In this document: one piece after another, positions 37,526 to 44,630 of the stretch
How the letters are laid out: each line of letters opens with the position of its first letter
Position numbering within the stretch: the first letter of the stretch is position 1
Source of the DNA: an uncultured Pseudodesulfovibrio sp.
GTDB lineage: Bacteria > Desulfobacterota > Desulfovibrionia > Desulfovibrionales > Desulfovibrionaceae
Direction of reading: 5' to 3'
Length of the DNA: 64,000 bases
NCBI RefSeq assembly: GCF_963662885.1
Contig: NZ_OY760055.1
Span: 692,001-756,000 of the forward strand
Program-made: the position numbers and the translations under genes
Notes under the pieces: generated by a model
Database searches by the model: none
Told to the model about the DNA's origin: nothing
Seen by the model: only the letters and a program-made list of their open reading frames with translations

Positions 37526-38107
37526 ATGCGCCAGGCCACAGTGGCTCGGACCACCAAGGAAACGGACATATCACTGACCCTGAACCTCGACGGTGAGGGA
37601 AAGGTCTCGGTCGATACCGGCATCGGTTTCGCCGACCACATGCTTACCCTGTGCGCCTTTTGGGCCAGGTTCGATCTGGACCTGACCTGCAAGGGCGACC
37701 TGGAGATAGATACCCACCACAGCCTGGAGGACATCGGTCTTTGCCTGGGACAGGCGCTTGCCGAGGCTCTGGGCGACAAGCAGGGCATCAACCGTGTGGC
37801 CTCGGCCAAGGTCCCCATGGATGAGGCGCTGGCCGAAGTCGTCGTGGACCTCTCCGGCCGCCCCTACATCGTTTACGACGACGCCCTGTTGCCCGCGCAG
37901 ATTGCAGGCGACGAAAAGGACGTCTGGCGCGAATTTTTGAAGTCCGTGGCGTACAAGGCGGGCATGAACCTGCACGTCAAATTTGAGTACGGCCAAAACG
38001 GCCATCATCTGCTGGAAGCGGCCTTCAAGGCCCTGGGCCTGGCCCTGTCCAAGGCGGTCACCGTCGGGCGCAAGGGGGTCTCCAGCACCAAAGGGAGTCT
38101 CGACTGA
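37526..38107 (+). CDS. hisB: Imidazoleglycerol-phosphate dehydratase
   Basis: A 193-residue, single-function HisB that makes imidazole-acetol phosphate in histidine synthesis. Metal-binding motifs are all present: GFADHMLTLCAFW, DTHHSLEDIGLCLG and GQNGHHLLEAAFKALG. The start at 37526 has AGGAG six bases upstream; the frame opens 13 codons earlier. Its stop overlaps the next start (TGATG). Confidence 0.96.
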   Translation: MRQATVARTTKETDISLTLNLDGEGKVSVDTGIGFADHMLTLCAFWARFDLDLTCKGDLEIDTHHSLEDIGLCLGQALAEALGDKQGINRVASAKVPMDEALAEVVVDLSGRPYIVYDDALLPAQIAGDEKDVWREFLKSVAYKAGMNLHVKFEYGQNGHHLLEAAFKALGLALSKAVTVGRKGVSSTKGSLD

Positions 38108-38757
38108 TGAAACGTTCCGCTGTCTTTTCCGCCCTTGCCCTGTCCTGTCTGGTCATGCTGGTCCTGGCTGGTTGCGGCAAGTCCCGGACAGCCGCCATAC
38201 CTCGCCCCGAAGGCAAGCTGGCCGTTGCCGGTTTTACCAATCCCACTTTCAATTGGGAACTTCTTGCGGGCTACCTCGATCAAGAGGGCAAGCCTGCGCC
38301 CGCAGGGACCATCGAGACTTTGGACATGATCCTGGCCGATACCCTGCAGCAGCACCAGGTTTTCGACTACATCACTCCGGCTGCCGTGAAACAGTGCGAA
38401 GACGTGGTCGTGTTCGAGGACTCGGGCAAGCCCCGCGTGTCCGCGTGGAAGTACTGGCTCGGCGTGGGCAAGTGCATCCAGGCCGATTTCCTGCTGGTTC
38501 CGCAACTGACCACCTGGCGTGAGCGCGTGGGCAGCGACGCGGGCGTGGAAACTCCGGCCTCGGTCGCCATCGACTTTTACCTTATCGACGTCAAGAACGA
38601 GCGGATGATCCGCTCCCGCTATGAAGAGACCCAGCAGTCCCTGCTGGAAAACCTCTATAACGCCAAGAAGTTCGCTGCCCGTGGCGGCAAGTGGGTGACC
38701 GCCACCCGACTGGCCCGCGACGGCATGGACGAGAAACTCATGGAACTCGGATTATGA
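38107..38757 (+). CDS. Lipoprotein of unknown function between hisB and hisA
   Basis: A 216-residue protein with a lipobox signal (LVLAGCGKS, Cys at about 23). The rest looks like a soluble alpha/beta periplasmic domain: EGKLAVAGFTNPTFNW, FDYITPAAVKQCEDVVVF, and SVAIDFYLIDVKNERM, which recalls the nucleoside-binding-like fold of CsgG/TolB-N-type lipoproteins (LpoB-like), though this is only a resemblance. It overlaps hisB by one base and hisA by four, so it is translationally coupled to both. No role in histidine synthesis is known for such a protein. Confidence 0.82.
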   Translation: MKRSAVFSALALSCLVMLVLAGCGKSRTAAIPRPEGKLAVAGFTNPTFNWELLAGYLDQEGKPAPAGTIETLDMILADTLQQHQVFDYITPAAVKQCEDVVVFEDSGKPRVSAWKYWLGVGKCIQADFLLVPQLTTWRERVGSDAGVETPASVAIDFYLIDVKNERMIRSRYEETQQSLLENLYNAKKFAARGGKWVTATRLARDGMDEKLMELGL

Positions 38758-39482
38758 TTCTTTTTCCCGCTGTAGACATCAAGAACGGTGAGTGCGTCCG
38801 CCTGGCTCAGGGCAAAGAGGACGAGGTCACCGTATTCGCCTCAGACCCTATCGCCCAGGCCCGTTACTGGGAAGACCTCGGCGCGCGCTACCTCCACGTT
38901 GTGGACCTGGACGGAGCCTTTTCCGGCGTGCCCAAGAACTTCGACCTCATCAAGGCCATCTGCTCCGAGATAGACATTCCCGTTCAGCTCGGCGGCGGCA
39001 TCCGCGACATCGCCACGGCTCAAAAGTACATTGAGGCAGGCGTGCGTCGGCTGATCATCGGCACCATGGCCTTGGAGAATCCGCAACTCTTTTCCGACCT
39101 CTGTCAGGCCTTGCCTGGACGTATCGGCGTTTCTCTGGACGCTGTGGACGGCAAGCTCAAGACCAAGGGATGGGTCGAGGACGCGGGGATGACCATAGAC
39201 GATGTCTTGCCCCGTCTGGAAAAGGACGGCATCCGCTTCATCGTTTACACCGACATCGCCCGTGACGGCATGCAGACCGGCGTCAACCTCGAAGCCCTGG
39301 CCGCACTGTGCGCCAAGACGACCGTCCCGGTCATCGCCGCCGGCGGCGTCCATACCCTCGACGACATCAAAAATCTCTACCCGCTGTCCAAGAAAGGCCT
39401 CGAAGGGGCCATCTCCGGCCGCGCCATCTACGTTGGTACCCTCGACGTCAAAGAGGCCAACATCTGGATCGACGCGCAGTAG
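38754..39482 (+). CDS. hisA: ProFAR isomerase (phosphoribosylformimino-AICAR-P isomerase)
   Basis: A 242-residue TIM-barrel enzyme. Catalytic Asp in FPAVDIKNGECVRL near the start, LGGGIRDIAT, and the second Asp in VSLDAVDGKLKTKGW, with the phosphate site VIAAGGVHTLDDI. Starts inside the end of the lipoprotein gene (ATGA). Confidence 0.95.
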   Translation: MILFPAVDIKNGECVRLAQGKEDEVTVFASDPIAQARYWEDLGARYLHVVDLDGAFSGVPKNFDLIKAICSEIDIPVQLGGGIRDIATAQKYIEAGVRRLIIGTMALENPQLFSDLCQALPGRIGVSLDAVDGKLKTKGWVEDAGMTIDDVLPRLEKDGIRFIVYTDIARDGMQTGVNLEALAALCAKTTVPVIAAGGVHTLDDIKNLYPLSKKGLEGAISGRAIYVGTLDVKEANIWIDAQ

Positions 39483-39507
39483 GGCGGTTAGTACGCAATC
39501 TAAAAAA

Positions 39508-39535
39508 GGCGATCGCAGCGCGGTCGCCTTTTTTT
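39508..39535 (+). terminator. Terminator after hisA
   Basis: GGCGATCG and CGGTCGCC with one wobble, then seven T. The T-run passes directly into repeat copy B, just as in copy A. Confidence 0.85.
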
Positions 39536-39661
39536 GCCTCCGGCGGCCGGGGGAAGGGGAAGGAAAACCCTTTGAAAAGGGCTTTTCCCTCCCCTTCCCC
39601 CGGACCCCCATCCCCATCCTTTCCTAAACTTCATGTAGCCGCTTCGCGGGGTAGGGCGCAT
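39529..39661. repeat. Structured intergenic repeat, copy B
   Basis: About 133 bases, nearly the same as 235-358: TTTTTTGCCTCCGGCGGCC, the long purine/pyrimidine hairpin (core GGAAAACCCTTTGAAAAGGG), the CCATCCTTTCCTAAACTT tract and CCGCTTCGCGG. Differences are a few substitutions and a short insertion in the C-rich part. It lies between convergent hisA and mscS. The rest of 39698-39868 holds no gene that I can see. Confidence 0.75.
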
Positions 39662-39697
39662 AAAAGGGCCTTCGACTCATTCTTGAGTCGAAGGCCC
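39662..39697 (-). terminator. Terminator for the leftward mscS gene
   Basis: GGGCCTTCGACTCA and TGAGTCGAAGGCCC are perfect 14-bp arms with a four-base loop. Read leftward they are followed by TTTTATG. It is the counterpart of 359-394. Confidence 0.7.
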
Positions 39698-39868
39698 TGT
39701 CATTTTCTTTGGAGCGATTCGGGTGCGCAGCCCCCGACAGCGGCTCTTTCTTCTTTCGCCGTCAAATCGGCCTCGGGATAGGCTTTCGAGAGTGGTGCAG
39801 CTGTGCATTTTCTTTCGGTGGGCGCTGACCGCAGCGTAGCCGTCTACGTGAGGATCAGCGTCCGCCGG

Positions 39869-39903
39869 AAAAAATGTGCAGATGCGCCGCTATCGGAAGC
39901 CGC
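39869..39903. repeat. Short conserved 3'-flank motif, copy B
   Basis: Matches 428-464 at nearly every position: AAAAAATGTGCAGATG, then CCGCTATCGGAAGCCGC. It runs into a tract of eight or more C just before the mscS stop codon. Confidence 0.6.
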
Positions 39904-39910
39904 CCCCCCC

Positions 39911-40741
39911 TTACTCCGCATCCCCGGTAGGGTAGATGTGGACGTCTTGCTGCGGGTACGGGATGGAGATGCCTTCCTGGTCGAATACCAGCTTCACCTT
40001 TTCGGTCAGTGCGAAATACACGCCCCAGTAATCGCCGGTCTTGCACCACGGACGGACCACGAAGTTGACCGAGGAGTCGGCCAGTTCCATGACCTCGATG
40101 ACAGGCTTGGGCTCGGCCAGAACGCGCGGTTCCTCGGAAACGATACGCTCCAGGGTCTTCTTGGCCTTGAGCAGGTCGTCGTCGTAGCCGATGCCGAAGG
40201 TCATGTCCACACGCCGGGTTTCATTGGCGCTCACGTTCGTAATGGTTCCGCCGAGCACTGCGGAGTTGGGCACGGTGATGACCTTGTTGTCCGGGGTGGT
40301 CAGGACGGTGTTGAAAATGTTGATGGCCGTGACCGTCCCGGACTGGCCGCCTGCGGTGACGTAGTCGCCCTTCTTGAAGAACTTGAGCAGGATGAGCATG
40401 ACGCCCGCCGCAAAGTTGGACAAGGAGTCCTTGAGAGCGAGACCGACGGCCAAGCCTGCGGCACCGAGTACGGCGAGGAAGCTGGTCACGTTGATGCCTG
40501 CCTGGCCCAGCGCCGCGATGACCACGGCGGCGATCAGCGCGTAGTAGGTGATGTTCTTGAGGAACGAGGCCAGTGTCTCGTCCACCCTGGCTTTGAGGAG
40601 AATCTTTCGGGTCCCGTTGGCCAACCCTTTGGCGATCATCCGTCCGATAATGAATATGAGCAGCGCCACGATAATACGCAGTCCGTACTGAGTTACATAA
40701 GCGACAATGGTGTCGGTCATTTGGGAGATGTCGATTTCCAT
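39911..40741 (-). CDS. Small-conductance mechanosensitive channel (MscS family)
   Basis: A 276-residue protein with three N-terminal membrane helices. The pore helix TM3 is AAGLAVGLALKDSLSNFAAG, then the beta domain (GDYVTAGGQSGTVTAINIFN; ITVPNSAVLGGTITN) and the C-terminal alpha/beta domain. It opens under membrane tension to let ions out after osmotic downshock. The start at 40741 has a GGAGGAACC site; the upstream in-frame extension lacks one. Length is that of E. coli MscS (286). Confidence 0.93.
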   Translation of the reverse strand: MEIDISQMTDTIVAYVTQYGLRIIVALLIFIIGRMIAKGLANGTRKILLKARVDETLASFLKNITYYALIAAVVIAALGQAGINVTSFLAVLGAAGLAVGLALKDSLSNFAAGVMLILLKFFKKGDYVTAGGQSGTVTAINIFNTVLTTPDNKVITVPNSAVLGGTITNVSANETRRVDMTFGIGYDDDLLKAKKTLERIVSEEPRVLAEPKPVIEVMELADSSVNFVVRPWCKTGDYWGVYFALTEKVKLVFDQEGISIPYPQQDVHIYPTGDAE

Positions 40742-40844
40742 GGTTCCTCCGAAAAAAAATGGGATGTTATATTCTTCTTTCAATAGCAAAAAACAGGGTG
40801 AGAGCAAACAAGGTTTTGGGGAGAAATGCCAGAAAAAAGAAGTG

Positions 40845-40991
40845 CTACCGGGCACATTTTTTCAAGTGCGTTGTGATGAGGTTCAGATCGCCCGAGATGA
40901 CGGGCGTCATGTAGAGAAGCCCGAAAAGGGCAATCGGAAGGAGAATCGCCCACATTTCTCCGTGGAACACGGCGGGCATCGTCGCCGCCAC
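40845..40991 (-). CDS. Possible small membrane protein (48 aa)
   Basis: A short frame with a GTG start at 40991 behind AAGGAAACAA, or ATG at 40979. It has one clear hydrophobic helix (MWAILLPIALFGLLYMTPVI), then a short tail ending KKCAR. It follows the membrane protein gene at 41021 by 29 bases in the same direction and lies 103 bases ahead of mscS. No family recognised; support is the ribosome site, spacing and helix only. Confidence 0.45.
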   Translation of the reverse strand: MAATMPAVFHGEMWAILLPIALFGLLYMTPVISGDLNLITTHLKKCAR

Positions 40992-41020
40992 TTGTTTCCT
41001 TCGGTCTTTTCGTGTGCGGG

Positions 41021-41500
41021 TCAGGCCAGAAGTCTGCGTAGCCTGTTCTCGATTCTTTGTTGGAATACTGCGCCCATGATGAGCACAATGAGAATCATGA
41101 AGCAGTCCAGCACCAGGAAACCTGCGCTATTCGCCAGATCATGCAGATTGAATTCAACACCGTCGATCAGGAAACGAAGGTAAAGCAGGAAGGGAAGCAG
41201 CGCCAACAGGACAAAGGCGGCTGTCAAAAACACGGAGGGTTTGAGCCGACCGTTGAGCGTGACGGATTCGGACGAATTCGTGAAACGGCCTTGGAATGTG
41301 GCGACAGGAACCGGCCAGAGAACCGAGTAATAATCGAGATCCACGGCGTCGCCCATGGCGTATCCGGTCAGAGCGGACAGGAACAAGCCGCGTCTTGGAC
41401 TGTCCAGCCCATCTTTGATGCGGCTTTTGGCCTCCTCCGTCGCTCTGGCGGTTTCAATGCGTATTTCACGCCCTTTGAAGAACGCGGAGAAAAAATGCAT
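41021..41500 (-). CDS. Membrane protein of unknown function (two helices)
   Basis: A 159-residue protein. The first 90 residues are polar and include an Arg/Glu-rich helix (IRIETARATEEAKSRI) and DAVDLDYYSVLWPVPV. Two hydrophobic helices follow (about 90-110 and 125-147), then a basic tail (QRIENRLRRLL). The ribosome site (GGGGAG) overlaps the end of the glycosyltransferase gene, so it is coupled to it. Function unknown; it may sit with the GT2 at the membrane. Confidence 0.7.
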   Translation of the reverse strand: MHFFSAFFKGREIRIETARATEEAKSRIKDGLDSPRRGLFLSALTGYAMGDAVDLDYYSVLWPVPVATFQGRFTNSSESVTLNGRLKPSVFLTAAFVLLALLPFLLYLRFLIDGVEFNLHDLANSAGFLVLDCFMILIVLIMGAVFQQRIENRLRRLLA

Positions 41501-41503
41501 GGA

Positions 41504-42262
41504 TTACTCCCCGCCCCATTTTCCCTGTTCTTCTACCCGGATGTACTTCTGGAAGGTGTAGTAGAACCCGGCCAGTGCGTTGCACAGACCGGCAGTGCCG
41601 TCCAGGAAGCCGAGCTTGAGCAGGTAAAGCTTGATAAAGCGCATAACGGCGTGGAGGAGGGCTCGGGCCGTACCTCCCTTGCGGCCCTTTTCGCGCAGGG
41701 CGGTGGCCCCCTCTTCGGCGTAATAGTTGATCTTGTCCATATGCTGCCGAAAGGATTCGTAAGGGTAGTGCAGGATGTCGCCGGACAGCTTCCTGGTCTC
41801 GCCGAGCGCATTGAAGTGGTAGTGTGCGCCCGAAGCGGTGACCTCCATTTGACCGGCCCTGAAGACACGGAAAAGGTAGTCCGGGTACCACCCGGAGTGT
41901 TTCATGAACCGGTTGAAATAAAAGGAGCTGCGCGGCACGTAATAGCCTGCCACCGGTTCACTGGCCTCGAGCCGGTCCTCGATGTTGGCGCGCAGTTCAT
42001 CGGTCAGCATTTCGTCCTGGTCGAGCGAGACAACCCAGGCCGTACCGATTTCCTTCAGGGCGAAGTCGAACTGGTCCACCGGGCCGGGCCAGGGCCTGAC
42101 CACGACCCGTGCACCACATTTTTCCGCGATTTCGCGGGTGCGGTCCGTGGACTGCGAGTCCACCACCAGCAATTCATCGCAGAAGTCGAGCGATTTGAGG
42201 CATTTTTCGAGCCACCGTTCGCCATTATATGTCAAAACCAGGCCGGTTACGGTTTCGCGCAT
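41504..42262 (-). CDS. GT2-family glycosyltransferase (LPS core type, WaaE/KdtX-like)
   Basis: A 252-residue GT-A enzyme. N-terminal TGLVLTYNGERWLEKCL, then LVVDSQSTDRTREIA, and the metal-binding VSLDQDEMLTDE (DQD in the DxD position). The segment FNRFMKHSGWYPDYLFRVFR is typical of WaaE/KdtX-like enzymes that add glucose or another hexose to the LPS core. It works on the inner face of the membrane. Good AAGGAG site. It opens a leftward run with two membrane proteins and mscS. Confidence 0.88.
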   Translation of the reverse strand: MRETVTGLVLTYNGERWLEKCLKSLDFCDELLVVDSQSTDRTREIAEKCGARVVVRPWPGPVDQFDFALKEIGTAWVVSLDQDEMLTDELRANIEDRLEASEPVAGYYVPRSSFYFNRFMKHSGWYPDYLFRVFRAGQMEVTASGAHYHFNALGETRKLSGDILHYPYESFRQHMDKINYYAEEGATALREKGRKGGTARALLHAVMRFIKLYLLKLGFLDGTAGLCNALAGFYYTFQKYIRVEEQGKWGGE

Positions 42263-42321
42263 GAGTTTTCTCCTTGAACAGGGGGATCATAGCCGCTATC
42301 GGCGGCCCGGTCCATCCGAAA

Positions 42322-42353
42322 CAAAAAGGCCCCCCTTCCTGCGAAGAGGGGCC
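42322..42353 (-). terminator. Terminator after uraA
   Basis: Read leftward: GGCCCCTCTTC, GCAG loop, GAAGGGGGGCC, then TTTTTGTTT. One mismatch in an 11-bp stem. Confidence 0.78.
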
Positions 42354-42369
42354 TTGGGTGAACGGGATG

Positions 42370-43734
42370 CTAGAGTTCCGCGGGGTCGTTCTCGTCGTTG
42401 CAGTCCTTGCAGGGCAGGACGAGGTTCAGGACCACGCCGGCAATGGCGCCCAGGCCGATGCCCTTGAGGTCGGTGATGCCGATGTTCAGGACCATGCCGC
42501 CCAGGCCGAAGACCAGGATGATGGCCACGATGATCATGTTGCGGGGCAGGAGCAGGTCGATCTGGGAGCGCACCAGGGTGCTCAGGCCGATAACCGTGAT
42601 GGCGCCGAACAGCAGCAGCATGATACCGCCCATGACCGGCATGGGGATGGTGTTCAGGAAGCCGCCGAGCTTGCCGACAAAGGCGAGCAGCACGGCCACG
42701 ATGGCCGCCCAGGTCATGATCGCGGGGTTGAAGGCGCGGGTCAGGGCCACGGCGCCGGAAACCTCGGAGTAGGTGGTGTTCGGCGGGCCGCCGAGCATGG
42801 AGGCCAGGGAGGTGGCCAGACCGTCGCCGAGCATGGTGTTCTGAATGCCGGGATCCTTGACGTAGTCCTTGCCGGAGATGGAGCCGATGGCCAGGATGTC
42901 GCCGAAGTGCTCGATGGCCGGGGCGATGGCGATGGGGACCACGTAGAGGATGGCCTCCCAGCTCCAGGTGGGCGTGGTGAAGTTCGGAACGGCGAAGAGC
43001 TTGGCCTTGCTGACGGCGTCAAAGGAGATCAGGGTTCCGTCCATCCACGGGGCCAGGCCCATGCCGTTGACCTTGCCGTCCACGGCGGAATTGACGAAGC
43101 TCTGGTACATGGAAGCGGTCACGCCGGTGGCATCCATGATCATCGAGCAGGCGTAACCCGCAATGATGCCGCACAGGATGGGCACGAGCTTGAACCAGCC
43201 CTTGCCGAGCAGGGACACCATGATGGTGGTCAGCAAGGCCACGCCAGCCACGATCATGGACGGGATCTGGGGTTCGAGCCAGATCTGGCCGTTATGGCCC
43301 AGCGCCATGTTCACGGCCACCGGGCAGAGAATCAGCCCGATGAGCATGATCACGGGACCGGTGACCACGGGGGGCAGGAGCTTATGCAGGAAGCCCGCGC
43401 CGAAGAAGCGGATACACAGGCTGATGATCACGTACAGGCCGCCTGCAGCGACCAGGCCGCACATGATCTCGGGATAGGTGAACTCGCCCTGCTGGGCCGC
43501 GAAGAGCGGCGGAAGGAAGGCGAAGGACGAAGCCAGGAAGACCGGAACCTTGCCCCTGGTAATGACCTGGAACAGCAGGGTGCCGATACCCGCCGTGAAC
43601 AGGGCCACATTGGAATCGATGCCCGTCAGAATCGGCACCAGGACCAATGCGCCGAATGCCACGAAAAGCATCTGCGCGCCCAGCAAGGCGTCCTTTAGTT
43701 TGAAATTGTATTCGGTGGAATGCACGTCACTCAT
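42370..43734 (-). CDS. uraA: Uracil permease (NCS2 family)
   Basis: A 454-residue permease with about 14 helices. Family motifs are present: FGALVLVPILTGID near the start, EHFGDILAIGSISGKD in helix 10 with the substrate-binding Glu, and MLGGPPNTTYSEVSGA. Members import uracil with protons. The ATG at 43734 is preferred over an in-frame GTG at 43746, which overlaps the ribosome site. It lies behind upp, with a terminator between the two. Confidence 0.92.
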   Translation of the reverse strand: MSDVHSTEYNFKLKDALLGAQMLFVAFGALVLVPILTGIDSNVALFTAGIGTLLFQVITRGKVPVFLASSFAFLPPLFAAQQGEFTYPEIMCGLVAAGGLYVIISLCIRFFGAGFLHKLLPPVVTGPVIMLIGLILCPVAVNMALGHNGQIWLEPQIPSMIVAGVALLTTIMVSLLGKGWFKLVPILCGIIAGYACSMIMDATGVTASMYQSFVNSAVDGKVNGMGLAPWMDGTLISFDAVSKAKLFAVPNFTTPTWSWEAILYVVPIAIAPAIEHFGDILAIGSISGKDYVKDPGIQNTMLGDGLATSLASMLGGPPNTTYSEVSGAVALTRAFNPAIMTWAAIVAVLLAFVGKLGGFLNTIPMPVMGGIMLLLFGAITVIGLSTLVRSQIDLLLPRNMIIVAIILVFGLGGMVLNIGITDLKGIGLGAIAGVVLNLVLPCKDCNDENDPAEL

Positions 43735-43799
43735 CGTTTTACCCACTCCTCTCTCTTGGTTGCGGAGCCCCCCGACTCCAGTGTTGCCCCTCTGGCCTC

Positions 43800-43828
43800 A
43801 AAAAAAGGCACGCTGTGCAGCGTGCCCT
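43800..43828 (-). terminator. Terminator between upp and uraA
   Basis: Read leftward: GGCACGCTG, CA, CAGCGTGCC, then seven T. It begins five bases after the upp stop. uraA then needs its own promoter, partial read-through, or antitermination. Confidence 0.85.
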
Positions 43829-43832
43829 TTGC

Positions 43833-44459
43833 CTACTTGGTGCCGAATATCTTGTCCCCCGCGTCTCCAAGACCGGGGATGATATAGCCTACGTCGTTTA
43901 ATTTTTCATCCACCGCCGCGGTGTAGATGTCCACGTCGGGGTGTTCTTTCAGGATGCGCTCGATGCCTTCCGGCGCGGCGCAGAGGAACAGGCCGCGGAT
44001 GGATTTGCAACCCGCTTCCTTGAGCAGCTTGATGGTCGCGTTCAGGGTACCGCCGGTGGCCAGCATGGGGTCCAGGATCAGGGCCATGCGCTTATCGATG
44101 CGTTTGGCCAGTTTGACATAGTACTGGACAGGCTCCAGGGTTTCCTCGTTGCGGTAGAAACCGACAACGGACGCCTTGGCGCCGGGGATCATGTCGTACA
44201 CGCCGTCGATCATGCCCAGGCCCGCGCGCAGGATGGGCACGACAGTGACCATCTTGCCTTTGATGCAGTCCACCTCGACCTTGCCCGCCCATCCCTTGAT
44301 GGTCTTCTTTTCGGTTTCGAAATCCTTGGTCGCCTCATAGGTCAGAAGGCGGGTGATTTCGTTTGCCAGTGTCCGGAAATGGCTGGTGGAAATGTCGTGC
44401 TGACGGAGCAGACCAACCTTGTGCCGGATAAGCGGGTGGTCAACCAGGTGTAAGGCCAT
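43833..44459 (-). CDS. upp: Uracil phosphoribosyltransferase
   Basis: A 208-residue enzyme that makes UMP from uracil and PRPP. PRPP-binding loop LILDPMLATGGTLNATI, the VPILRAGLGMIDG motif, and the C-terminal PGLGDAGDKIFGTK are all present. The start at 44459 has AGAGAGG; the extra 15 codons upstream are not conserved in type. It supplies the salvage step for uracil brought in by UraA. Confidence 0.97.
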   Translation of the reverse strand: MALHLVDHPLIRHKVGLLRQHDISTSHFRTLANEITRLLTYEATKDFETEKKTIKGWAGKVEVDCIKGKMVTVVPILRAGLGMIDGVYDMIPGAKASVVGFYRNEETLEPVQYYVKLAKRIDKRMALILDPMLATGGTLNATIKLLKEAGCKSIRGLFLCAAPEGIERILKEHPDVDIYTAAVDEKLNDVGYIIPGLGDAGDKIFGTK

Positions 44460-44630
44460 GTTTGCCTCTCTTTGGGTTTTGATAATATGTAGAGAAAGTT
44501 TCAATTGCGCAAAATTTCTTTTTTCTAAGCCTATGCCGGGAGCGGGTCAAGGGCCAATTTTGTAAACGACGAGTACATAAAACCAATTTGAATTTTACTT
44601 TCCAATGATTCCCGGTATATCACCTTGATC

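Noticed and set aside
39903..39910. Poly-C tract near the end of mscS as a phase-variable switch
   Set aside because: It lies just outside the coding region, after the stop codon, so slippage would not change the protein.
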